This document shows positions 6,895-12,445 of a stretch of DNA of 12,445 nucleotides, in pieces. Below the pieces are notes generated by a model, which did no database searches, had not been told where the DNA came from, and saw only the letters and a program-made list of their open reading frames with translations. Each line of letters starts with the position of its first letter. The stretch's first letter is position 1. The DNA lies in contig JAUVIQ010000074.1 in assembly GCA_030592655.1 (NCBI GenBank), forward strand, positions 1 to 12,445, in the 5' to 3' direction. Source of the stretch: Planctomycetales bacterium. Lineage in GTDB: Bacteria > Planctomycetota > Phycisphaerae > SM23-33. The position numbers were made by a program, and so were the translations under genes.

Positions 6895-8226
6895 GTGTAT
6901 TTACAGTGTCCGGACATGGGTAACGATTCTTCAAAATCAGAACACGATAAACTGCACAGTAGGTTCCTCGCCTGGTGCGCCGGCGTGGCGATTCGCCACC
7001 GCCTGGTATTTAACCTCGTGGTTCATAATATCCTGTTCGCCTTGGCGCTGCTGCTGGCGTATCTGGTCTGGTTTGAGGCTGCCTACCGACAAGCGGACCT
7101 GAGCAACTGGTTCGTAAGACTGTATCTGATGCAGCTGCCTTTCGTTCTGATCGCCAAGTCCTTGATCTTCCATTGGTTGAAACTGTTTAGAGGATGGTGG
7201 CGGTATGCGGGTATCCGCGATGTGGTTAGCATTCTAATTGCCAGTTGGTTGTTCCTGCTGGTGGCCTATGTAACGGTCGGTGTATTCTTTTGGCTTCCCA
7301 AACAATTGGGTAAGGAGCCTATCCTCACGACTTACAGTCAGGGTGTGATGTTATTGGATTTTCTGGCGACGGTGTTTCTGGTGTGCACTGCCAGGCTGGG
7401 AGTAAGGTTCTATCGCGAGGAGTTGCGACCGGCTTCAGCCGATGGTGTCCAGCGAGTCCTTATCGTCGGGGCGGGCAATGCAGCCGAATCGTTGCTGCGG
7501 GAAATTCACCGAATGAGGGCCGAGCGTTACCGTGTAGTCGGACTGGTCGATGACGACCCCGCAAAAAAAGGTATTTTCATCCACGGCGTGCCTGTTCGCG
7601 GAACTGTTGCTGACATAAAACAAATCTGCGAGGAAGAAGAGAACATAGACGAGATTCTCATCACCGTTCCCTCGGCCACCCAGAAAGAGTTGCGGCGGAT
7701 TATCAAGGTCTGCCAGGGAACGAAACTGAAATTCCAGACCCTCCCGTCAATGGATGCGCTGATTGACGGGCGTTTCATCGTCAGCCAGTTCCGCAAAGTC
7801 CAAATCGACGACCTGCTCGGACGAGAGCCCGTCAAACTGGACACCGAGGCGGTGGCTGCCTTTATCAACGGACGCAAAGTCCTCGTTACCGGAGCCGGCG
7901 GAAGCATCGGATCGGAAATGTGCCGGCAAATCTGCCTGTACGCACCATCTAAATTAATCCTCCTGGAGCAGACCGAAAACGTCATCTTCGACATCGGAAG
8001 CGAACTTCGGCGTGATTTCCCCGACATCAATATCGCCTCGATTATCTGCGACATCTATGACCGCCGGCGCGTAATGGGCGTATTCGAAGCCGAAAAACCC
8101 GACGTCGTCGTCCACGCTGCCGCTCACAAACATGTCCCGCTGATGGAAACCAACCCGTGCGAAGCCATAAAGAACAACATCTTCGGGACCAAAACGTCGC
8201 CGATGCCGCCTGTGAATTCGACGTGA
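6895..8226 (+). CDS. NDP-sugar 4,6-dehydratase, FlaA1/CapD/PglF type, N-terminal part (frameshifted)
   Basis: This is the first part of a membrane-bound NDP-HexNAc 4,6-dehydratase, which converts UDP-GlcNAc-type sugars to 4-keto-6-deoxy forms for surface glycans. Four membrane helices are expected near residues 36-60, 76-95, 110-134 and 148-168. A first Rossmann domain with VGAGNAAES (191-199) follows, typical of the long FlaA1/PglF class. The SDR domain then starts with TGAGGSIGSE (332-341) and HAAAHKHVPLME (407-418). Homology continues to IFGTKT and ends there; the last eight residues before the stop (SPMPPVNS and T) are out-of-frame noise. The start GTG 6895 has AAGGG five bases upstream; ATG 6916 is an alternative with a poor ribosome site. 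The break is one missing A at 8191-8194. Restoring it would give a protein of about 674 residues, a normal length. As it stands, this half lacks the catalytic TDK and Met/Lys residues and should be inactive alone. Confidence 0.85.
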   Translation: MYLQCPDMGNDSSKSEHDKLHSRFLAWCAGVAIRHRLVFNLVVHNILFALALLLAYLVWFEAAYRQADLSNWFVRLYLMQLPFVLIAKSLIFHWLKLFRGWWRYAGIRDVVSILIASWLFLLVAYVTVGVFFWLPKQLGKEPILTTYSQGVMLLDFLATVFLVCTARLGVRFYREELRPASADGVQRVLIVGAGNAAESLLREIHRMRAERYRVVGLVDDDPAKKGIFIHGVPVRGTVADIKQICEEEENIDEILITVPSATQKELRRIIKVCQGTKLKFQTLPSMDALIDGRFIVSQFRKVQIDDLLGREPVKLDTEAVAAFINGRKVLVTGAGGSIGSEMCRQICLYAPSKLILLEQTENVIFDIGSELRRDFPDINIASIICDIYDRRRVMGVFEAEKPDVVVHAAAHKHVPLMETNPCEAIKNNIFGTKTSPMPPVNST

Positions 8227-8918
8227 AGGAATTCGTCCAGATATCGACCGACAAAGCCGTCAACCCGTCCTCGATAATGGGCGCATCCAAACGAGTAGCC
8301 GAGATTTACACCCAATCGCTCAACGGGCGGCAAGGATGCCCCACGCAGTTCAAGTCGGTTCGTTTCGGGAACGTGTTAGGCTCATCCGGATCGGTCGTTC
8401 CGACTTTCGAACGCCAGATCCGCCGAGGCGGGCCTGTTACAGTAACGCACCCGGAAATGACGCGGTACTTTATGACCATACCCGAAGCCTCTCAACTGGT
8501 CCTCCAGGCCGCCGCTACCGGGTCCGGCGGGGAGATTTTCCTGCTCGATATGGGCGAACCGGTAAAGATAGTTGATCTCGCCCACGATATGATAACGCTC
8601 AGCGGAATGAAAGTCGGCGAGGACATCGACATTACCTTCTCCGGTATCAGGCCCGGCGAAAAACTCTTCGAGGAACTAAGCACTGTCGGCGAGGACATCG
8701 CGCCGACCGTCCACCCGAAAGTTAAAATCTGGAAGCACCGCGTCGTCGATTGGGAATTGATCCAGAAGGTTCTGGAAGAACTCCAAACGCTGACAAACTG
8801 TTCCGACCGGGGTAAAATTATCGCGGTAATAACACGACTCGTACCAGAATACGACCCACAAAATCCACCATCAGTGAAAGCCGACGGATTGCAATCCGTC
8901 GGTTCTGTAAAACAATAA
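8157..8918 (+). CDS. NDP-sugar 4,6-dehydratase, C-terminal part of the same split gene
   Basis: This is the catalytic remainder of the dehydratase, in the -1 frame relative to the first half. The first possible start is GTG 8157, but it has no ribosome site and homology begins only at 8193 with NVADAACEFDVKEFV. It is therefore a continuation, not a separate gene. STDKAVNPSSIMGASKRVAE (residues 30-49 of this frame) carries the Thr-Asp-Lys believed to act as acid/base in PglF-type enzymes, and the Met-x3-Lys that replaces the usual SDR Tyr-x3-Lys. RFGNVLGSSGSVVPTF, HPEMTRYFMTIPEA and SGIRPGEKLFEEL are also family hallmarks, so the active-site code is intact. The last residues (ADGLQSVGSVKQ) are encoded by a palindromic element at 8881-8902. 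The stop is 18 bases before the first aminotransferase gene. Confidence 0.85.
   Translation: MRSHKEQHLRDQNVADAACEFDVKEFVQISTDKAVNPSSIMGASKRVAEIYTQSLNGRQGCPTQFKSVRFGNVLGSSGSVVPTFERQIRRGGPVTVTHPEMTRYFMTIPEASQLVLQAAATGSGGEIFLLDMGEPVKIVDLAHDMITLSGMKVGEDIDITFSGIRPGEKLFEELSTVGEDIAPTVHPKVKIWKHRVVDWELIQKVLEELQTLTNCSDRGKIIAVITRLVPEYDPQNPPSVKADGLQSVGSVKQ
8191..8194 (+). other. Apparent one-base deletion (A run) splitting the dehydratase gene
   Basis: The sequence reads GGGACCAAAACGTCGCC. With five A instead of four, the frame would run Gly-Thr-Lys-Asn-Val-Ala straight into the second half, exactly as expected for the family. Both halves are otherwise conserved. A homopolymer sequencing or assembly error, a recent mutation, or phase-variable slippage would all fit. 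The run is short for efficient slippage, and there is no X-XXY-YYZ heptamer for ribosomal -1 frameshifting. Confidence 0.85.
8881..8902. repeat. Perfect 22-bp palindrome, REP-like, inside the dehydratase 3' end
   Basis: The arm CCGACGGATTG is followed directly by its exact reverse complement CAATCCGTCGG. It encodes ADGLQSVG near the dehydratase C-terminus, beyond the conserved region, and no T run follows, so it is not a typical terminator. Elements with this ACGGATTGCAATCCGT core look like dispersed extragenic palindromes that have been absorbed as a coding tail; this is inferred from appearance. Confidence 0.75.
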
Positions 8919-8936
8919 AATACATAAGGATTATCA

Positions 8937-10064
8937 GTGAGCGAAAAACCCATCCCACTCTCCAGCCCCGATATTACCGATTCCGAGCGTCAGGCTGTGG
9001 CGGATGTCCTCGGTTCCGACCGTTTGAGCATCGGTCCGCACACCGAGGCGTTCGAGGACGCCGTAGCCAAAAGGGCAGGCAGGAAATACGGCGTCGCCGT
9101 CAACTCCGGTACCAGCGCTCTGCACCTGTGCGTAAAGGCGCTTGGAATCGAAGAAAACGATGAAGTAATCACAACGCCGTTTTCGTTTGTCGCTACGACA
9201 AACTGCCTGCTCTTCGAACGGGCCAAACCCGTCTTTGTCGATATCGACCCGGAAAGTTACAACGCCGACCCCACCGCAATCGAAGCCGCCATTACGCCGA
9301 AAACAAAGGCTATTCTACCCGTAGAGGTCTTCGGTAATATGGCTTGTTTCGACGAGTACGAGCGAATCGCCAGGAAACACAACCTGCTGATGATTGAGGA
9401 TTCCTGCGAGGCGCTCGGCGGGGTTCTGGGCGACAGACCTGCGGGAAATTTCGGTAATTGCGGTACGTTCGCGTTCTATCCCAACAAGCAGATTACCACC
9501 GGCGAAGGCGGAATGATCGTTACCGATAACGAGGAAATGCGGGATTTGTGTGTCTCAATGCGTAACCAGGGAAGAGCGACCGAGGCATGGCTTTCACATG
9601 CCAGGTTGGGATATAACTATCGAATGAGCGAAATCACCGCTGCGCTCGGCGAAGCGCAGATGCGGCGACTTGACGAAATCCTCGATAAACGCCGACGGGT
9701 AGCCGAAATGTACAACAATGCCCTTTCCGATGTCGAGGGAATCCACCTGCCACCGATGGCCGAACGCGAAAACGCCAGTTGGTTCGTCTATGTCATTCGT
9801 CTTGCCGATGGGTTCACGCAATCCGACCGCGACGCGATTATCGAAAAACTCCGAACAGCCGGTGTCGGATGCAGTAATTATTTCGTACCTATCCACGCCC
9901 AGCCGTATATCATGGAGATGTTGGGCACGAAAGTTGGCGATTTTCCTATAACCGAGCGTCTCGCCGCTCGGACCATCGCCCTGCCGTTTTTCGCAAATCT
10001 TACGGAAGGGCAAGTCGCCCGCGTCAAAACTGAACTGATAAACGCATTGCCGAGCAGAGGCTGA
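8937..10064 (+). CDS. DegT/DnrJ/EryC1/StrS family sugar aminotransferase
   Basis: A 375-residue PLP-dependent aminotransferase that puts an amino group on a keto nucleotide sugar, most naturally the 4-keto product of the adjacent dehydratase (a PglE/PseC-like step, with glutamate as donor in this family). Landmarks are SSPDITDSERQAV (9-21), NSGTSALHL (56-64, phosphate binding), VFVDIDPESYN (99-109), IEDSCEALGG (153-162, with Asp155 pairing the PLP ring nitrogen), FAFYPNKQITTGEGGM (178-193, with Lys184 as the Schiff-base lysine) and GYNYRMSEITAALGEAQ. Length and motifs are complete. The start GTG 8937 has AAGGA six bases upstream. It follows the dehydratase by 18 bases and precedes the next gene by 4, so co-transcription is likely. 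The family is certain; the exact sugar and carbon position are not. Confidence 0.92.
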   Translation: MSEKPIPLSSPDITDSERQAVADVLGSDRLSIGPHTEAFEDAVAKRAGRKYGVAVNSGTSALHLCVKALGIEENDEVITTPFSFVATTNCLLFERAKPVFVDIDPESYNADPTAIEAAITPKTKAILPVEVFGNMACFDEYERIARKHNLLMIEDSCEALGGVLGDRPAGNFGNCGTFAFYPNKQITTGEGGMIVTDNEEMRDLCVSMRNQGRATEAWLSHARLGYNYRMSEITAALGEAQMRRLDEILDKRRRVAEMYNNALSDVEGIHLPPMAERENASWFVYVIRLADGFTQSDRDAIIEKLRTAGVGCSNYFVPIHAQPYIMEMLGTKVGDFPITERLAARTIALPFFANLTEGQVARVKTELINALPSRG

Positions 10065-10068
10065 TACC

Positions 10069-11229
10069 ATGGCGGCTGGAGCAGTTGCGAAATTCGAAGA
10101 GTCCTTCGCCCAATGGCTGGGAGTGAAGCGTGCCTTCGCTTTCTGGAAAGGCCGGGTGGCGATGTATGCAATCCTGCGCGCTTTGGGCGTGGGTGAAGAT
10201 GACGAAGTTATCCTTCCGGGCTATACCTGCGTGATGGACGTTAACCCCATCAAATATCTCGGCGCAACCCCCGTGTACGTGGATATCGAACCAATCACAT
10301 ACAACATGGACGTCGGGTTGCTGGAAGAAAAGATTACCCCGAAGACAAAGGTTATCGTTGCCCAGCACACCTATGGCTACCCGTGCGAGATGGATGCCAT
10401 AATGGATATCGCCGGAAAGCATGGCATCCCGGTCGTCGAAGATTGCTGCCTGGCGTTGGGCTCGAAATACAAGGGCAAACTGTGCGGGACCTTCGGTGTG
10501 GCGGCGTACTGGTCATTTCAGTGGAACAAGCCCTTCACCACCGGCATCGGTGGGATGGCCACCGCGAACGACCGTGAACTGGCCGAAAAGATTGAGGCTT
10601 TTTACAGGGAAGAACTCGTCAAGCCGCCGCCGAAGGCTTCGTTGATGCTCGCGATTCAGCGGATAGTTTACAGGTTGTTTATCTTTCCCCGCACTACGGC
10701 CCTGGCGACCAGCATGTTCCGCTGGTTGACGAAAAAGGGCGTCGTTGTCGGTTCGTCAACGACGTGCGAGTTTGAGCCGGTGATGGCGGATGACTTTTTC
10801 ATGGGCATCAGCGCCGGTCAGGCGCGGGCGGGTCTGCGTCAGATAAAGAAAATCGAACGGAATGTCGAACACCGCAGAAAAATGCGGGGCCTTTACGAAG
10901 ACATCCTCACCGAAGCCGGATGGAACGTTCCGGAGATACCTGATTACATGGACCCGGTTCTGGTTCGCTATCCGGTCCGCGTAGCCGACAAAGAACGGGC
11001 AATCGCCGAAGCGCCAAGTAAGTTCATTGAGTTAGGCACGTGGTTCGAATGCCCGCTGCACCCTATTGAGACGCCGATGCACTTGTACGGCTATCACGAG
11101 GGCATGTGCCCGGTGTCCGAGCGAGCCTGTCGGGAAGTGGTCAACCTGCCGACCCATCCGCGTGCGAATGAGTCCACAGCCAAGCGAAGCGTGGAGTTCG
11201 TTTCCGAAATAGGGCAAGCAAGTGGATAA
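10069..11229 (+). CDS. Second DegT-family aminotransferase, N-terminally short subtype
   Basis: A 386-residue protein of the DegT/DnrJ/EryC1/StrS fold, clearly different from its upstream neighbour. It begins almost directly at AVAKFEESFAQWLGVKRAFA and lacks the 35-40 residue leader seen in the first enzyme. In place of the usual SGTxAL it has FWKGRVAMYAIL (25-36). Other landmarks are LPGYTCVMDVNPI (49-61), PVYVDIEPITYN (68-79), VVEDCCLALGSKYKGK (122-137, Asp125) and SFQWNKPFTTGIGGM (149-163, with Lys154 as the PLP lysine). The catalytic Lys and Asp are both present, so it should bind PLP. An insertion-like hydrophobic stretch near 195-230 (LMLAIQRIVYRLFIFPRTTAL) is unusual. ATG 10069 lies four bases after the previous stop, with AGAGG about eight bases upstream. 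It may act on a second keto sugar or another branch of the pathway. Confidence 0.88.
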   Translation: MAAGAVAKFEESFAQWLGVKRAFAFWKGRVAMYAILRALGVGEDDEVILPGYTCVMDVNPIKYLGATPVYVDIEPITYNMDVGLLEEKITPKTKVIVAQHTYGYPCEMDAIMDIAGKHGIPVVEDCCLALGSKYKGKLCGTFGVAAYWSFQWNKPFTTGIGGMATANDRELAEKIEAFYREELVKPPPKASLMLAIQRIVYRLFIFPRTTALATSMFRWLTKKGVVVGSSTTCEFEPVMADDFFMGISAGQARAGLRQIKKIERNVEHRRKMRGLYEDILTEAGWNVPEIPDYMDPVLVRYPVRVADKERAIAEAPSKFIELGTWFECPLHPIETPMHLYGYHEGMCPVSERACREVVNLPTHPRANESTAKRSVEFVSEIGQASG

Positions 11230-11259
11230 GTGGAGTCATTTTCATTAAGGAGTCCGGAA

Positions 11260-12445
11260 GTGGATAACGGCGGAGATAACGGCGAGCATGGAAAAACCCG
11301 CACTTATGCCGCGGGCAAGTCTGTCTCAAGTTGCATGGATTCTTCAGATATATGTGCCTCTTGTATTCTTCCCCTGTCTATTCCCGGTCTGGGTTTCGAC
11401 CAGGAAGGCGTATGTGACATTTGCAATGCACAAAGCCGTATAAGCGAAACCTCTGGAAAGTCTCGCAATGATATCGAAGAAATACTTCAGAGGGTGCGAG
11501 AGAAGGGTAAAGGTCGGCAATATGACTGCCTTGTCGGTCTCAGTGGCGGACGAGACAGTTCGTACCTCTTGTATCTGTTGGTTCGAAAACATGGGTTAAG
11601 ATGCTTGGCTGTGTATTACCGCACACCTTTCACGGACGACGTGATCGAGGAAAACGTTCAAAGAATCGTCAGTAGGCTTAACGTACCTATGGTCAGGATA
11701 GACGCTTTACGAGAGTATCACCAAAAGATTGCCAGAAGGATCCTGCTTCTGTGGAAGAAAAAACCGCTTCCCGAGCTTACTAACCTCTTGTGTGCCCCGT
11801 GCAAGTACATAAACAGAGAGGTCTTTAAAATCGCGCGTAAAAATGACATCAAATCAATCGTTTACGGAGGCAATAGTTTTGAAGTATTTCAACTTGGTTC
11901 GGCTTTTACTGCTACGAAAACTCGGAAGCCCAGACACTCTTTTGTGTCCCAGGCCGTGAAGTCACTATCGATAATGAAACGAAGCGTTTCGTTGCTGGCT
12001 AAGTGCCCCAGTCTCATCAGGCTCATCCCGGTTGGTTTTAAGGCTTCTATATTGTATATCAACCCTCATACACCATACCTGCGAATGCGTTATGCTGATA
12101 TTCTGCGGGTTGACTACTTCTTTCATGAAGAGTATGACGAAGCCGAATGCGTTGATGTAATAACCTCTAAGCTTGGGTGGCAGCTCCCCCCCGGCTGCAA
12201 TTCGTATTGGCGTGCTGATTGCTCTATGGCCGAATTGAAAAACTCCATGTTTCGCCAGATGATAGGTGCGTCATACATGGAGACTTACCTGAGTAATATG
12301 GTTCGGTCCGGCGACATCACTAGAGCGTTTTACATAAATCATGTCGTATATCCGCAGTGGGTAAACCAGCCGAGGAGATCGGTGGTATCGACTCGATCAA
12401 GTGCGATTCGGATGGCCTCGACGAGGCCATCGAAGCTGCGGGCAG
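11260..12445 (+). CDS. PP-loop N-acetyl-sugar amidotransferase-like protein, WbpG/PseA type (3' end outside window)
   Basis: An adenine-nucleotide alpha-hydrolase (PP-loop) enzyme that, in this family, uses ATP to convert a sugar carboxylate or amide to an acetamidino or amide group on surface sugars. The ammonia usually comes from HisH/HisF-like partners. GTG 11260 is chosen for AAGGAG seven bases upstream, and the frame stays open for 395 codons to the edge. Two CxxC pairs (Cys32/35 and Cys52/55) form a probable metal site. The PP-loop is SGGRDS (95-100), inside YDCLVGLSGGRDSSYLLYLL. A third pair, LLCAPCKYINREVF (Cys178/181), is typical. NSYWRADCSMAELKNSM and YLSNMVRSGDITR mark the C-terminal region. 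Beyond about residue 355 (12325) the frame loses family-like character, while another frame looks protein-like (see findings). GC is lower than in the preceding genes, and AGA/AGG/ATA codons are frequent. Confidence 0.85.
   Translation, partial: MDNGGDNGEHGKTRTYAAGKSVSSCMDSSDICASCILPLSIPGLGFDQEGVCDICNAQSRISETSGKSRNDIEEILQRVREKGKGRQYDCLVGLSGGRDSSYLLYLLVRKHGLRCLAVYYRTPFTDDVIEENVQRIVSRLNVPMVRIDALREYHQKIARRILLLWKKKPLPELTNLLCAPCKYINREVFKIARKNDIKSIVYGGNSFEVFQLGSAFTATKTRKPRHSFVSQAVKSLSIMKRSVSLLAKCPSLIRLIPVGFKASILYINPHTPYLRMRYADILRVDYFFHEEYDEAECVDVITSKLGWQLPPGCNSYWRADCSMAELKNSMFRQMIGASYMETYLSNMVRSGDITRAFYINHVVYPQWVNQPRRSVVSTRSSAIRMASTRPSKLRA
12411..12431. repeat. 10-bp perfect inverted repeat with 1-base loop near the right edge
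   Basis: GATGGCCTCG (12411-12420) and CGAGGCCATC (12422-12431) are exact reverse complements around one A. The position may be coding (GLDEA in one frame), so the symmetry could be accidental. Confidence 0.4.

Noticed and set aside
8186..8196. Programmed -1 ribosomal frameshift in the dehydratase
   Set aside because: ACCAAAACG is not a slippery heptamer and no obvious stimulatory structure follows; a base deletion explains the data better.
11263..11286. 12-base tandem-like repeat (GATAACGGCGGA then GATAACGGCGAG) at the amidotransferase start
   Set aside because: Only two imperfect units encoding DNGG/DNGE; too little to treat as a functional repeat.

Overview
The window is a bacterial chromosomal segment of about 55-60% GC. 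It reads as the edge of a surface-glycan (O-antigen or exopolysaccharide) locus in a free-living, probably Planctomycetota-like bacterium. That taxonomic guess is an inference. It rests on long secreted proteins built from carbohydrate-binding and GH123/DUF4091-like parts, on an intergenic 'GAATATTGAATATTGAA...' repeat of a style I associate with such genomes, and on the absence of any phage, plasmid or transposase gene. No rRNA, tRNA or CRISPR array is visible.

Left part (1-5294). A UbiA-family polyprenyl-phosphate phosphoribosyltransferase-like gene enters from outside the window and ends at 956. It converges on a two-gene minus-strand operon: a secreted GH123/DUF4091-like protein (5294 to 2598) followed 13 bases later by a lipoprotein with a beta-propeller-like body (2584 to 1238). 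The 281-base convergent gap (957-1237) holds a 42-bp inverted repeat with one mismatch and, between its arms, a G-rich degenerate repeat.

Middle part (5295-6894). A divergent intergenic region carries a perfect 21-bp-stem hairpin embedded in repeated CGTAGTG units. After it, on the plus strand, comes a secreted TPR protein with low-complexity basic flanks (5552-6727), then 167 bases with no gene.

Right part (6895-12445). A tight plus-strand gene run makes or modifies nucleotide sugars. It comprises a membrane-bound FlaA1/CapD/PglF-type NDP-sugar 4,6-dehydratase split in two by a one-base deletion at 8191-8194, a DegT-family sugar aminotransferase (8937-10064), a second, N-terminally short DegT-family aminotransferase (10069-11229), and a PP-loop N-acetyl-sugar amidotransferase-like protein (WbpG/PseA type) that runs off the right edge. 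Gaps of 18, 4 and 30 bases and good Shine-Dalgarno sequences suggest one transcript. The likely chemistry is 4,6-dehydration of UDP-HexNAc, transamination of the keto sugar, and PP-loop-dependent amidination of a sugar acid, although the exact sugars cannot be read from sequence.

I do not see a clearly new defence or mobile system. The points most worth a second look are the frameshifted dehydratase, the two inverted-repeat structures, the apparently degenerate catalytic region of the GH123-like protein, and the reading-frame change plus composition shift at the right end.
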